Assembly: GCA_016200585.1 (NCBI GenBank)
Contig: JACQEN010000263.1
Span: forward strand, 1-36,654
Direction: 5' to 3'
DNA length: 36,654 nt
From: Deltaproteobacteria bacterium
Lineage (GTDB): Bacteria > Desulfobacterota > Binatia > HRBIN30
Under the pieces are notes generated by a model. The model searched no databases, was not told where the DNA came from, and saw only the letters and a list, made by a program, of their open reading frames with translations. Below, in pieces: positions 25,886-33,660 of the stretch (positions within the stretch are counted from its first letter, which is position 1; every line of letters starts with the position of its first letter). A program made the position numbers and the translations under genes.

Positions 25886-27117
25886 AGCGACGACGCTGGC
25901 TTTCGTGGCGTACGATTCGCGCCATCTTGCGGCGCGAGTTCACCGACGTGCTGCGCGACCGTCGCAGTCTGGTTCTGACCTTCCTGTATCCGATCAGCAT
26001 GCTGGTGATGTACGGCTACGGCATCCGCTACGACGTCGACAACGTGCCGTTGACCATCCTCGATTACGATCACAGTACCGAGAGCCGCGATCTCACGCAG
26101 CAAATGGTCCGTTCCGGCTATTTTCGCCTGGTGCGTATGGCGCGCAATCAAAAGGAGGTCGACCGCGACGTGCTGACCGACGCCAGCCGCGCCGCGGTCA
26201 TCATCCCGATCGATTTCGCCGAGCGCATCCGCGCGCACCGAGCGGTGACGGTGCAAGCGGTGGTCGACGGCGCCGACTCGAACACGGCGACGATTGCGCA
26301 GGGCTATCTGCTGGCAATGATTGCGCGCTACGGAGCGGATCTTCTCACTCATGGCCCAACGCTGGCTGCGCTGAGCCCGGGGCTGGGGGCTGGGGACTCG
26401 GGACTCGACACGCAGGAAGTCCGGGTGCCGGCGAGCCCCGAGCCTCCAGCACCGAGTCGCGAATCGTTTGCGCCCATCCAGGTGAAAAGCCGCATCTGGT
26501 ACAATCCCGAGCTCAAGAGCGTCAACTTCATCGTTCCCGGCGTCATTGCGGTGATCATGATGATCGTCGGCGCCATCCTCACGGCTTTGAGCATCGTGAA
26601 GGAGAAGGAACGCGGCACGATCGAGCAGATCCTGGTGTCGCCGATTCGCCCGCTCGAAATGATGATCGGCAAGATCGTGCCGTACGTGATCATCGCCTTC
26701 CTCGACTTGGCGATCGTCGTTGCTGCCGGCTACTTGATCTTTGCCGTTCCGATCAAGGGCAGCCTGTTGCAACTGGCGATCTTCGCCGTTCTCTACCTGA
26801 TCGCGTCGCTCGGCACCGGCGTGTTCGTATCGACGATTGCCGACACCATGCGCAACGCGATGCTTGCCGCCATTTTCATTTCGTTGATGCCGTCGATCCT
26901 GCTTTCCGGCTTCGTCTTTCCGTTGGAGAACATGCCCGTCGGTATCCGCCTGGTGTCGTACTTCTTTCCCGGACGTTATTTCGTCACCGCCATCCGCGGC
27001 ATCTTCCTCAAAGGCGTCGGTATCGAGGTGTTATGGCCGCAGGCGTTGATGCTGCTGGCCTTCGGTGTCGGTATCGTTTGGCTGAGCTCGACGCGATTTC
27101 AGGAGAAGCTCGGATGA
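25882..27117 (+). CDS. ABC-2 permease, first subunit (YbhS/YbhR-like)
   Basis: 411 residues. One N-terminal helix (SLVLTFLYPISMLVMYGYGI) is followed by a large extracytoplasmic domain (about 55-210) and five helices from about 215. FFPGRYFVTAIRGIFLKGVG is the usual ABC-2 end motif. It is 33 residues longer than its paralogue at 27233, and the extra is a Gly/Pro/Ser-rich insert (LSPGLGAGDSGLDTQEVRVP ASPEPPAPS) between SNTATIAQGYLLAM and WYNPELKS, encoded by an imperfect palindrome (26379-26460). The paralogue runs through this point without it. The ATG overlaps the ATPase stop. Function is export of an unknown hydrophobic substrate. Confidence 0.93.
   Translation: MKRRRWLSWRTIRAILRREFTDVLRDRRSLVLTFLYPISMLVMYGYGIRYDVDNVPLTILDYDHSTESRDLTQQMVRSGYFRLVRMARNQKEVDRDVLTDASRAAVIIPIDFAERIRAHRAVTVQAVVDGADSNTATIAQGYLLAMIARYGADLLTHGPTLAALSPGLGAGDSGLDTQEVRVPASPEPPAPSRESFAPIQVKSRIWYNPELKSVNFIVPGVIAVIMMIVGAILTALSIVKEKERGTIEQILVSPIRPLEMMIGKIVPYVIIAFLDLAIVVAAGYLIFAVPIKGSLLQLAIFAVLYLIASLGTGVFVSTIADTMRNAMLAAIFISLMPSILLSGFVFPLENMPVGIRLVSYFFPGRYFVTAIRGIFLKGVGIEVLWPQALMLLAFGVGIVWLSSTRFQEKLG
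26379..26460. repeat. Palindromic element inserted in frame in the permease gene
   Basis: Arms at 26379-26407 and 26432-26460 pair at 22 of 29 positions. The repeated words are GGGGCTGGGGGC and GACTCGGGACTCG. It lies in the extracytoplasmic loop and codes for the insert not present in the sister permease. Similar words (CTGGGGGCTCGGGGCCGGG) occur just after the sister permease stop at 28375-28400. Confidence 0.7.
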
Positions 27118-27119
27118 AC

Positions 27120-27212
27120 CAGTCGACAGTCAACCGTCCGCCGTCGACAGCCTTCCAGGAAACCGATCCTCTACTGAGCTGCTGTCGACTCTCGACTGTC
27201 GACTGTCGACTG
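27120..27212. repeat. Large imperfect hairpin between the permease genes
   Basis: Arms at 27120-27151 and 27181-27212 pair at 26 of 32 positions, with perfect outer 12 bp (CAGTCGACAGTC) and inner 9 bp (GTCGACAGC), around a 29-base loop. It fills most of the 115-base gap between the two permease genes in an otherwise tight operon. It could act as an RNA hairpin that alters mRNA stability or translation of the second permease, or be a passive repeat. Confidence 0.7.
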
Positions 27213-27232
27213 AATCTATGGAGGCAGGACGG

Positions 27233-28369
27233 ATGATCGCCTCCCTGTCACGCGTTTTCCACATCGTCTGGAAGGAGACGATCCAGCTTGGCCGCGACCG
27301 CCGCATGTTCGGCATGGTCTTGCTGATGCCGGTGATGGAGCTGTTCATCTTCGGCTACGTCGTCGCCACCGACGTCACCGACATTGCGATCGCCGTTTGC
27401 GACTACGATCAGTCGGCGGCCAGCCGCACGTACGTCGATCAGCTGGTGCATAGCGGCTACTTTCGTGTGGCTTCGTCCTGCGCCAGCATGAACGAAGTGA
27501 GCGGTTTGTTGGATCGTGGCGACGTCAAGGTCGTGCTGACCATCCCGCCCGATTTTTCGATGCGCTTGAAGCGCGGCCAGCCGGCCGACGTCATGGCGGC
27601 CGTCGACGGCAGCAATTCGAACACGGCGACCATCGCTGCTGCCTATCTCGAGCAGATCACGCTGACCGAAGCGGTCAACGTTCAGTTTCCCGACCGCGCC
27701 GCAGGTCTGAAGCTGGTGGAGCATCCGACCGTCGCTCTCGAGCCGCGCGTCTGGTTCAACCCCGAGTTGCGCAGCGTGCGTTACATGGTGCCGGCGATCA
27801 TCTGCGTGCTGTTGATGGAGTCGCTGGTGATTCTGACGGCAGTGGCGATCGTGCGCGAGAAGGAACAGGGCACGATGGAGCAGCTCATCGTCACGCCGAT
27901 TCGCCCGTTCGAGCTGATTGCCGGCAAGGGCATCCCGTTCATCGGCTTGGGGTACATCAACATGGCGGTGGTTCTTCTGGCCGGGACCTTCTGGTTCGAC
28001 GTCCACATCACCGGCAGCCTCACACTGCTGCTCGGGTTCAGCCTGCTGTTCATCCTGACCTGTCTCGGCATGGGCCTGGTTGTGTCGTCGATTTCAAACA
28101 CCCAGCAACAGGCATCGATGGCTGGCCAGTTCCTGCTGCTTCCGAACATGTTCTTCTCGGGCTTCATGTTCCCCATCGCCAGCATGCCGCCGATGGTGCA
28201 GAAATTCACCTACATCATACCGCTGCGCTACTACATCACGATCGTGCGCGGCATCTTTCTCAAAGGCGTCGGCTGGTCGGAGCTCAAAGACGAAGCGGCC
28301 GTGCTGCTCGTCTTCGGCGTCGTCATCTTCGGCCTTGCCAGCGCGTCGTTCCGCAAGCAGATCCGCTAG
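27233..28369 (+). CDS. ABC-2 permease, second subunit (YbhS/YbhR-like)
   Basis: 378 residues. ATG 27233 has GGAGG 8 bases upstream; an in-frame ATG at 27218 overlaps that site. The layout is as in the first subunit: N-terminal helix (GMVLLMPVMELFIFGYVVAT), extracytoplasmic domain with VAAVDGSNSNTATIAA and VWFNPELRSVRYMVP, five helices, and an end motif IIPLRYYITIVRGIFLKGVG. It is a paralogue of the first subunit without the insert. Its last 47 bases overlap the convergent hypothetical gene at 28323. Confidence 0.94.
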   Translation: MIASLSRVFHIVWKETIQLGRDRRMFGMVLLMPVMELFIFGYVVATDVTDIAIAVCDYDQSAASRTYVDQLVHSGYFRVASSCASMNEVSGLLDRGDVKVVLTIPPDFSMRLKRGQPADVMAAVDGSNSNTATIAAAYLEQITLTEAVNVQFPDRAAGLKLVEHPTVALEPRVWFNPELRSVRYMVPAIICVLLMESLVILTAVAIVREKEQGTMEQLIVTPIRPFELIAGKGIPFIGLGYINMAVVLLAGTFWFDVHITGSLTLLLGFSLLFILTCLGMGLVVSSISNTQQQASMAGQFLLLPNMFFSGFMFPIASMPPMVQKFTYIIPLRYYITIVRGIFLKGVGWSELKDEAAVLLVFGVVIFGLASASFRKQIR

Positions 28370-28838
28370 CGCTGGCTGGGGGCTCGGGGCCGGGGGCCGG
28401 GATTCCCTGTTGGGTCAGTAGTTCCCAGGCGCCGCGGAAGCGAGAATATTTTCCGCGATACGGGCGCTGCGAGTCGGGAAGGTAGAAGGTCTTTCCGCTG
28501 CGCACTTCCCAGGGGATGATGTAGGCGTGGTCGAGATCGATCGCCCCACCGCCGAGAGGCACGCAGATGAAGAAGTCGGTGTAGCGCTCGTCGATGCGCC
28601 CGCGGTGATGGAAATTGAAGTTCCAGGCTCGGTAGACGTAGTGATGCTCGCGTTTGCGCAGCTTTGCCGTGCGCCTGTACGAGCTCGGGAACGCGGTACG
28701 CAGGGTGACGCGGATGCGGCTGTTGAGCAAAAAGTCGTAACGCTCCAGAGCACTGATCTCTTCGACCTGGACGGCAAGCTGGCGCAGGCGATCCAGCACC
28801 TGCGCGCGCGGGATGTCGTGGATTCCTGGTCGGTCCAT
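28323..28838 (-). CDS. Hypothetical protein, PD-(D/E)XK-nuclease-like
   Basis: 171 residues. ATG 28838 (MDRPGIHDIP) has a weak AGG region upstream. The centre, ERYDFLLNSRIRVTLRTAFP, then YVYRAWNFNFHHRGRIDERY and TDFFICVPLGGGAIDLDHAY, resembles the beta-sheet core of small PD-(D/E)XK-fold proteins with a D-x(n)-E/V-x-K/R pattern. The Glu and Lys of the active site appear as V-T-L-R, so activity is doubtful and the fold call is tentative. The last ~25 residues (PAPGPEPPASASGSACGTTR) are encoded by a GC-rich repeat and by the antisense of the permease 3' end, so the original stop was probably near 28400. Confidence 0.6.
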   Translation of the reverse strand: MDRPGIHDIPRAQVLDRLRQLAVQVEEISALERYDFLLNSRIRVTLRTAFPSSYRRTAKLRKREHHYVYRAWNFNFHHRGRIDERYTDFFICVPLGGGAIDLDHAYIIPWEVRSGKTFYLPDSQRPYRGKYSRFRGAWELLTQQGIPAPGPEPPASASGSACGTTRWQGRR

Positions 28839-28998
28839 GATGCATTTACACCTGCCATGGGAGTTTAATCGCCCGGCGGCTTGGCGCAACGCACCGACGC
28901 AATTTAGGCGTGCTCGGGTTTCACCTTGAGCCAAGCGCGAGGTGGGGCCTCTCGGGCGCGACAAACCCGAAGCGCCAGGAAGCTGAGGTCGCCGCGAG

Positions 28999-29379
28999 CT
29001 ACTGGGCCATACCGCTTTGGCGCAGCCACGTTTGCATATCGAAGTAGTCGCGCCAGGCAACGATCTTTCCCGCGGCGATTTCGAAGACTCCGGCAACCGG
29101 CAACGTCACTTCGCGTCCGAAGATGGTGAATCGATCGACGCGCTCGGTGAACACAAGGTTGCCCGTCGACGCCACGGCCAGCATCTTGAACTCGATACTC
29201 TGGGCCGGCGTGATGAACATCTCCAGGGTTGCGCGGATGGCCTCCAAACCCTGCAGCGGCTCGAGCGGCATGTTGTGGTAGACCGCATCGGCAGCGAAGT
29301 AGCCGAGCAGCTCGGCGATATCGCGTCGCACCCAAGCCGCACAAAACTCGCGCACCAGTTGTTCGTTCTGGATGTCCAT
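28999..29379 (-). CDS. Limonene-1,2-epoxide-hydrolase-like enzyme, NTF2 fold
   Basis: 126 residues; ATG 29379 has AGGAGG 6 bases upstream. The family's catalytic set from the Rhodococcus enzyme (Tyr53, Asn55, Arg99, Asp101, Asp132) has counterparts here: Y34 and N36 in VYHNMPLEP, R80 and D82 in TERVDRF, D111 in VAWRDYFDM. The length is slightly shorter than the 149-residue prototype. This supports water addition to a small epoxide by the one-step Asp-Arg-Asp mechanism; the related SnoaL-like and ketosteroid isomerase families share the fold but not this set. It diverges from the crotonase-family gene at 29506 with 126 bases between. Confidence 0.85.
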   Translation of the reverse strand: MDIQNEQLVREFCAAWVRRDIAELLGYFAADAVYHNMPLEPLQGLEAIRATLEMFITPAQSIEFKMLAVASTGNLVFTERVDRFTIFGREVTLPVAGVFEIAAGKIVAWRDYFDMQTWLRQSGMAQ

Positions 29380-29505
29380 CCCCGACCTCCTGATTGCGGC
29401 TGTACCACGGTCTGAGGTTGCACAAAAGACGCGGAGGGACGGAAAGGGAACAGCGTTGTGGCGCGTCCCCGGCACTGTGGTAGTGTCGCCGCAAAGGAGA
29501 ATTTC

Positions 29506-30279
29506 ATGGCTGAGCAAAACGTTTCGGTGAGCGAAGGGACGGTTGCGAAGATCACCCTGAACCGGCCCGAGCGCCGTAACGCTCTGTCGCTGGCGATGAT
29601 GAACGATCTCATGGCGGCGTTGCGTGCCGTGAGCGCGCAGTCGGCTACGCGTGTCGTCATCCTGGCGGCAAATGGGCCGGCGTTTTCAGCCGGACACGAT
29701 CTGCGCGAGATGACCGGCGGCGACATTGCCGGCTATCGCCATCTCTTCGACGTCTGCACACAGCTCATGACGCTGATTCAGGGGATCCCACAACCGGTGA
29801 TCGCGCGTGTTCACGGCATCGCTACGGCGGCCGGTTGCCAATTGGTGGCGACCTGCGATCTCGCCGTCGCCACCGAGGAGGCGAAGTTCGCCACTCCCGG
29901 CGTCAACATCGGCTTGTTCTGCACGACACCGATGGTCGCATTGACGCGCGCCATCGGCCGCAAACGGGCCATGGAAATGCTTTTGACCGGCACCGCCATC
30001 GACGCGCACACGGCGGCCGAATGGGGGTTGATCAATCGCGTCGTACCCGCCGGCCAGCTCGACGACTCGGTCCAACGGCTTGCCGAACAGATTGCCAACG
30101 CCAGCTCGCTGACGGTGCAGCTCGGCAAGCAAGCGTTCTACGCTCAGATCGATCTCGACCAGCCCAAAGCGTACGCCTATGCAAAGGAAGTCATGAGCAT
30201 GAACGCCCTGGCCGCCGATGCTCAGGAAGGCATGTGCGCGTTCGTGGAAAAGCGCCAGCCGCAGTGGCGCGGCAAGTGA
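29506..30279 (+). CDS. Crotonase-family protein, ECHDC3-like, lacking catalytic Glu
   Basis: 257 residues, ATG 29506 with AAAGGAG 7 bases upstream. The crotonase fold is clear: VAKITLNRPERRNALS, FSAGHDLREMTGG (CoA oxyanion-hole region), IATAAGCQLVATCDLAVA, GLFCTTPMVALTRAIG. The two general acid/base Glu of enoyl-CoA hydratase (Glu144, Glu164 in the rat enzyme) correspond to Q112 in AGCQLVA and G132 in FATPGVNIG, so hydration of enoyl-CoA is unlikely. ECHDC3-like members share GHDLREM and this loss. It may act on another acyl-CoA, or be structural. It sits divergent from an epoxide hydrolase and before an MFS transporter gene, 43 bases apart and same strand. Confidence 0.9.
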   Translation: MAEQNVSVSEGTVAKITLNRPERRNALSLAMMNDLMAALRAVSAQSATRVVILAANGPAFSAGHDLREMTGGDIAGYRHLFDVCTQLMTLIQGIPQPVIARVHGIATAAGCQLVATCDLAVATEEAKFATPGVNIGLFCTTPMVALTRAIGRKRAMEMLLTGTAIDAHTAAEWGLINRVVPAGQLDDSVQRLAEQIANASSLTVQLGKQAFYAQIDLDQPKAYAYAKEVMSMNALAADAQEGMCAFVEKRQPQWRGK

Positions 30280-30287
30280 CGCGTTTG

Positions 30288-30354
30288 GGGGCCTGTAGCC
30301 CCGGGGTCCTGAGGAAGCTCGGATGACCGACCGCAGCTGCGTCCCTCAGGCCCC
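30288..30354. repeat. GC-rich palindromic words over the start of an MFS gene
   Basis: GGGGC-CTGTA-GCCCC (30288-30302) can fold on itself after the crotonase stop. GGGGTCCTGAGG (30303-30314) pairs with CCTCAGGCCCC (30344-30354) across the MFS start at 30323. It might end or attenuate transcription, but there is no T run. The right word is translated as part of the transporter N-terminus. Confidence 0.4.
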
Positions 30355-31657
30355 TAGGCCTTCAGAAGCACGATCCCTGCCTGCCTCCGCCGAAGTCACC
30401 GAGATGTCGCCCTATCTTTGGGGCCTCATGGCCATGCTCGTTTCGGCGACGATCTTCGACACCTTCAACATCTCCATCCTGTCGACCGTGGCGCCGATCA
30501 TCCAAAAGATCCACGGCCTCAATCATACGCAGTGGGGGCTGGTGAATCTTGTGGTGCGTATCGGTGCGGTGCTGTCGTTCTTCATCCTGATGATGGCCGA
30601 CCGCTTCGGCCGTCGCGCCATTATCACGCTGACCGTGTTCGGTTACGCCTTGTTCACCGGGCTTACCGCCTATGCCGACAGCATCGAGATGTTCACCGCC
30701 TGGCAGTTTTGCTCGCGCATCTTTCTGGCGGCTGAGTTCTCGCTGGCGCTGATCATCATCGGCGAGGAGTATCCCACTCGTTGGCGCAGCTTCGGTATTT
30801 CGCTGCTGGCCGGTGTCGGTGCTTTGGGCACGATTGCTTCGTTCATGACGGCGCGCTGGATTTTGACCAAGTACGACTGGCGCACCATGTATCTGCTCGG
30901 CCTCATTCCCGTCGGCTTGGTGCTGCTCTTGCGGCTCGGAATGAAAGAGACCCGCCGCTTCGAGCACCTGCGAAGCAGCGGCAAGACACACCGGTCGTGG
31001 CGCGACCAGCTCGCTGCCATGCGTGTGCCGTTTCAGAAACGCTACCGCGCGCGTTCGCTGCTGGTGACGCTCATCTGGAACTGCAACCATCTGGTCACGT
31101 CACCGGCCGTAGCCTTCTGGACAATCCACGCCGCCCGCAATCTGGGCTATGGGCCGAGCGAGTACACATTGGTCGTCGCCGGCGGCTACATCGTCGGCTT
31201 CGTCGTCGGCGCGCCCGCCTCCGGCTTCTTGATGAACCGTGTCGGCCGCCGTTTGACGTGCGCGCTCTATTACTACGGAGCCGCCGTTTCGATCTTTACC
31301 TTGTTCATGGTGAGCTCGCCGAGTTTGATCGTACAGACCGCCCTGATGTCGGCGAGCATCGTGTGCTTCCTCGGCGCCAACTCGGCAACGGCAACGTTTG
31401 CAACGGAGCTTTTCCCGACCGAGATCCGTGCCACCGGCTACAGCTGGACGACCAATCTCTTCGGCCGCGGCACCGAAATCGTCACGCCGCTGGCGATCGG
31501 ATTCCTTGCCGATCGCATCGGTATCCCGTTTGCCGTCGGCATCATGGCGATCGGACCGATCGTCGGTGCCACGATCGTCCTGCGCTATGCGCCGGAAACC
31601 AGCGGCAAGACGTTGGAGCAGATCAGCGAGGAGCTGGATGGAGCAATGCGGCGGTGA
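30323..31657 (+). CDS. MFS transporter, sugar/organic-acid porter type
   Basis: 444 residues, 12 helices. Typical motifs are MADRFGRRAIITLTVFGYAL (between helices 2 and 3), EEYPTRWRSFG after helix 4, FLMNRVGRRLTCALYYYG (between helices 8 and 9), FATELFPTEIRATGYS and the C-terminal PETSGKTLEQISEEL. This is the sugar-porter/aromatic-acid layout in which ELFPTEIRA is common. ATG 30323 has GAGG 8 bases upstream; ATG 30404 would drop 27 Pro/Ala/Ser-rich residues that are partly repeat-derived. Same strand as the crotonase, 43 bases apart, so likely co-transcribed. The substrate is unknown. Confidence 0.93.
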   Translation: MTDRSCVPQAPRPSEARSLPASAEVTEMSPYLWGLMAMLVSATIFDTFNISILSTVAPIIQKIHGLNHTQWGLVNLVVRIGAVLSFFILMMADRFGRRAIITLTVFGYALFTGLTAYADSIEMFTAWQFCSRIFLAAEFSLALIIIGEEYPTRWRSFGISLLAGVGALGTIASFMTARWILTKYDWRTMYLLGLIPVGLVLLLRLGMKETRRFEHLRSSGKTHRSWRDQLAAMRVPFQKRYRARSLLVTLIWNCNHLVTSPAVAFWTIHAARNLGYGPSEYTLVVAGGYIVGFVVGAPASGFLMNRVGRRLTCALYYYGAAVSIFTLFMVSSPSLIVQTALMSASIVCFLGANSATATFATELFPTEIRATGYSWTTNLFGRGTEIVTPLAIGFLADRIGIPFAVGIMAIGPIVGATIVLRYAPETSGKTLEQISEELDGAMRR

Positions 31658-31829
31658 CCTCGGCAGCCGACTGCCGTCTCGAACCAGACGACTTCTCCTT
31701 TCCGTCGTCGCGTCGTGCTGATAGTCTGCCGCCATGCGTTCCGATGCTCGATCGCTGTTCGAAGCGACGACGGCCGCAACCCGGCGCGATTGGCTGTTGA
31801 TTGCGGCTCGAGACCCAAGGAAGCGGACA

Positions 31830-32312
31830 ATGGATAACCCTCCCGACAGATTGGCGGCCATCCTCGACCTCATTCAAATCCTCGATTCGCTCGAACTGCC
31901 CTACGCATTGATCGGTGGCGTTGCCGTCGGCATCCATTCTGGCGCGCCGCGCGCAACAGCGGATACCGATGTTGCCGTCCGTTCAACGGTTACGCGATCC
32001 GCCGCCAGAGAAGCGCTTACGAACCGCGGATTTCGTCTCGTGGGAGAGCATGCCCACAGCTTGAACTTCCGCCATCCGCTGGGTGAGCCGGTCCAACTGG
32101 CGTTCGACCCGTCCTTCGACGCGATGATCGACCGAGCGGAGCGCTTCGACCTCGGCGGCCGTACGCTCAGGATCGTCAAGAAGGATGACCTGATTGTAAT
32201 GAAGGAACGGGCCGCCGCCGACCCGGGTCGGCGCCGCAGCAAGTCGCTGCGCGACCAGGCCGACGTCGCGCTGCTGCGCGGTGATGTCCCCGATCCGGAC
32301 GAAGGTTGGTGA
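31830..32312 (+). CDS. Orphan minimal nucleotidyltransferase, AbiEii/MNT-like
   Basis: 160 residues; ATG 31830 has AAGGAA upstream. The polymerase-beta-type core is LIGGVAVGIHSGAPRATADT then DVAVRS: G29-G30, PRAT and the metal pair D45/D47. A later VQLAFDPSFDAMI could supply the third acidic residue, and LRIVKKDDLIVMKERAAADP with SLRDQADVALLRG matches the KxxDxxDV-type C-terminus of DUF6036/AbiEii-like proteins. Relatives are toxins, resistance enzymes or antitoxins of HEPN toxins. No HEPN or AbiEi partner lies next to it. There are no close neighbours in operon. Confidence 0.8.
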   Translation: MDNPPDRLAAILDLIQILDSLELPYALIGGVAVGIHSGAPRATADTDVAVRSTVTRSAAREALTNRGFRLVGEHAHSLNFRHPLGEPVQLAFDPSFDAMIDRAERFDLGGRTLRIVKKDDLIVMKERAAADPGRRRSKSLRDQADVALLRGDVPDPDEGW

Positions 32313-32360
32313 TTCCCTCAACGCCGCCGGTGCGGGACCAAGCTTCGCCTTCTTTCTTTC

Positions 32361-33614
32361 TCACTCGGCCCGACGATAGGCGAGGTCGAGCAGCTCCACC
32401 GGATGGCGAACGTCAGCCGACATTCCCGCGCGCAGCAAGGCCGCACGGATCTGCAGAGCACAGCCCGGGTTCGCCGCAGCGACACAGTGGGCTGCGGTCG
32501 CTGCGATGTTTTCGGCTTTGCGTTCGCCGAGACGCCGCGCCATCTCGGGCTCGGTGAGGTTGTAGCTGCCGGCGCTGCCGCAACAGAGATCGGATTCCGG
32601 TAACTCGACGAGCTCGACGCCGGGGATGCGGCGCAGCAAGCGCCGCGGCGCTTCGCGCACGCCCTGGCCGTGCGCCAGGTGGCAGGCGTCGTGGTAGGTC
32701 ACGCGCATCGGCCCGATGTCCGGAGGCGGCTGCAGCGGCAGCGCGTCGAGGAGCTCGGTCACGTCGCGTACGCGTTGCGCAAACCCTTGGGCCCGTTCGG
32801 CGTAGGCGGGATCGTCCGCGAGCAACGCAGCGTACTCTTTCATTGCGGCGCCGCAACCGGCCGCGGTGACGACGATCGTCTGCAGGTCGGCGCCAAACGC
32901 ATCGATGTTGCGCCGCGCACAAGCACGCGCCGCTTCGCGGTTGCCGGCGTGCAGATATAACGCACCGCAACAACCCTGTTGCCGCGGCGTGACGACGGTG
33001 CAGCCGTTGCGCGCCAGCACACGTGCCGTGGCACGATTGGTTTCCGCAAACAGCACCTGCGCCACGCAGCCGCTGAGCAACCCGACGCGTTGCGTTTCAC
33101 GACCGTGGGCCGCAACAATTCGCGCCGGTTGCGACCACGATCGCAGCGGCGGCAACAGGCGCGCCAGCGGAACGATTCTTCGAACCCAGGGCAGTATCCC
33201 GAGCAACTCGAGCAGACGCAGCGGCCATAGGAATGTGCGCAGCACCGCCGGACGCGGGAAGACCAGCTCGATCATGCGTCGTTTGAAGCGATCCGATGGC
33301 GATCGCTGATGCTGCGATTCGACCGCGACACGAGCCGATTCGATCAGCTCGCCGTAACGAACCCCCGACGGACATGCCGTCTCGCAGGCGCGGCAGCCGA
33401 GGCAAAGGTCGAGGTGGCGAACCACATCCGGGCTCAACGAGATGGACTTCTCCTCGAGCCCGCGCATCAGGTAGATGCGGCCGCGCGGTGAGTCAGTCTC
33501 CGTGCCGAGCTCGAGATACGTCGGGCAGGCGGAAAGGCACAGGCCGCAGTGAACGCAGTCCAAGATATTGACCATTGACGATTGAGGATGGACGAATGGG
33601 TTCGCTGCGCTCAT
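32361..33614 (-). CDS. glcF: Glycolate oxidase iron-sulfur subunit
   Basis: 417 residues, as in E. coli GlcF (407). Two 4Fe-4S clusters are ligated by CVHCGLCLSACP and CLGCRACETACP. Two CCG domains follow with GCVAQVLF...GCCGALYLHAG and DACHLAHGQG...DLCCGSAGSYN, as in the HdrB-like electron-transfer subunits. It carries electrons from GlcD/GlcE flavins to the quinone pool. ATG 33614 is used; ATG 33575 (MVNILDCVHC) may be the true start because the first 13 residues are encoded by a repeat-like stretch. It is the last gene of the operon, 46 bases after glcE. Confidence 0.95.
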   Translation of the reverse strand: MSAANPFVHPQSSMVNILDCVHCGLCLSACPTYLELGTETDSPRGRIYLMRGLEEKSISLSPDVVRHLDLCLGCRACETACPSGVRYGELIESARVAVESQHQRSPSDRFKRRMIELVFPRPAVLRTFLWPLRLLELLGILPWVRRIVPLARLLPPLRSWSQPARIVAAHGRETQRVGLLSGCVAQVLFAETNRATARVLARNGCTVVTPRQQGCCGALYLHAGNREAARACARRNIDAFGADLQTIVVTAAGCGAAMKEYAALLADDPAYAERAQGFAQRVRDVTELLDALPLQPPPDIGPMRVTYHDACHLAHGQGVREAPRRLLRRIPGVELVELPESDLCCGSAGSYNLTEPEMARRLGERKAENIAATAAHCVAAANPGCALQIRAALLRAGMSADVRHPVELLDLAYRRAE

Positions 33615-33656
33615 CTTCCTAGTCCAATCTGCAATCGAAAATCACCAATCCTCAAT
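33580..33656. repeat. Short inverted repeat over the glcF start
   Basis: GATTGAGGATGG (33580-33591) pairs imperfectly with CCAATCCTCAAT (33645-33656), and the words GATTG and CAATC recur between them. It spans the only non-overlapping junction of the glc operon and the first 13 codons of glcF. Confidence 0.4.
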
Positions 33657-33660
33657 TCCG

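Noticed and set aside
25567-26772. 401-residue leftward open frame in the ABC operon
   Set aside because: It is the antisense of the ATPase and permease genes with typical shadow composition (His, Asp, Arg-rich).
28315-28421. Transcription terminator formed by the GC repeat after the second permease
   Set aside because: The words are direct repeats rather than a clear stem, and there is no T run.
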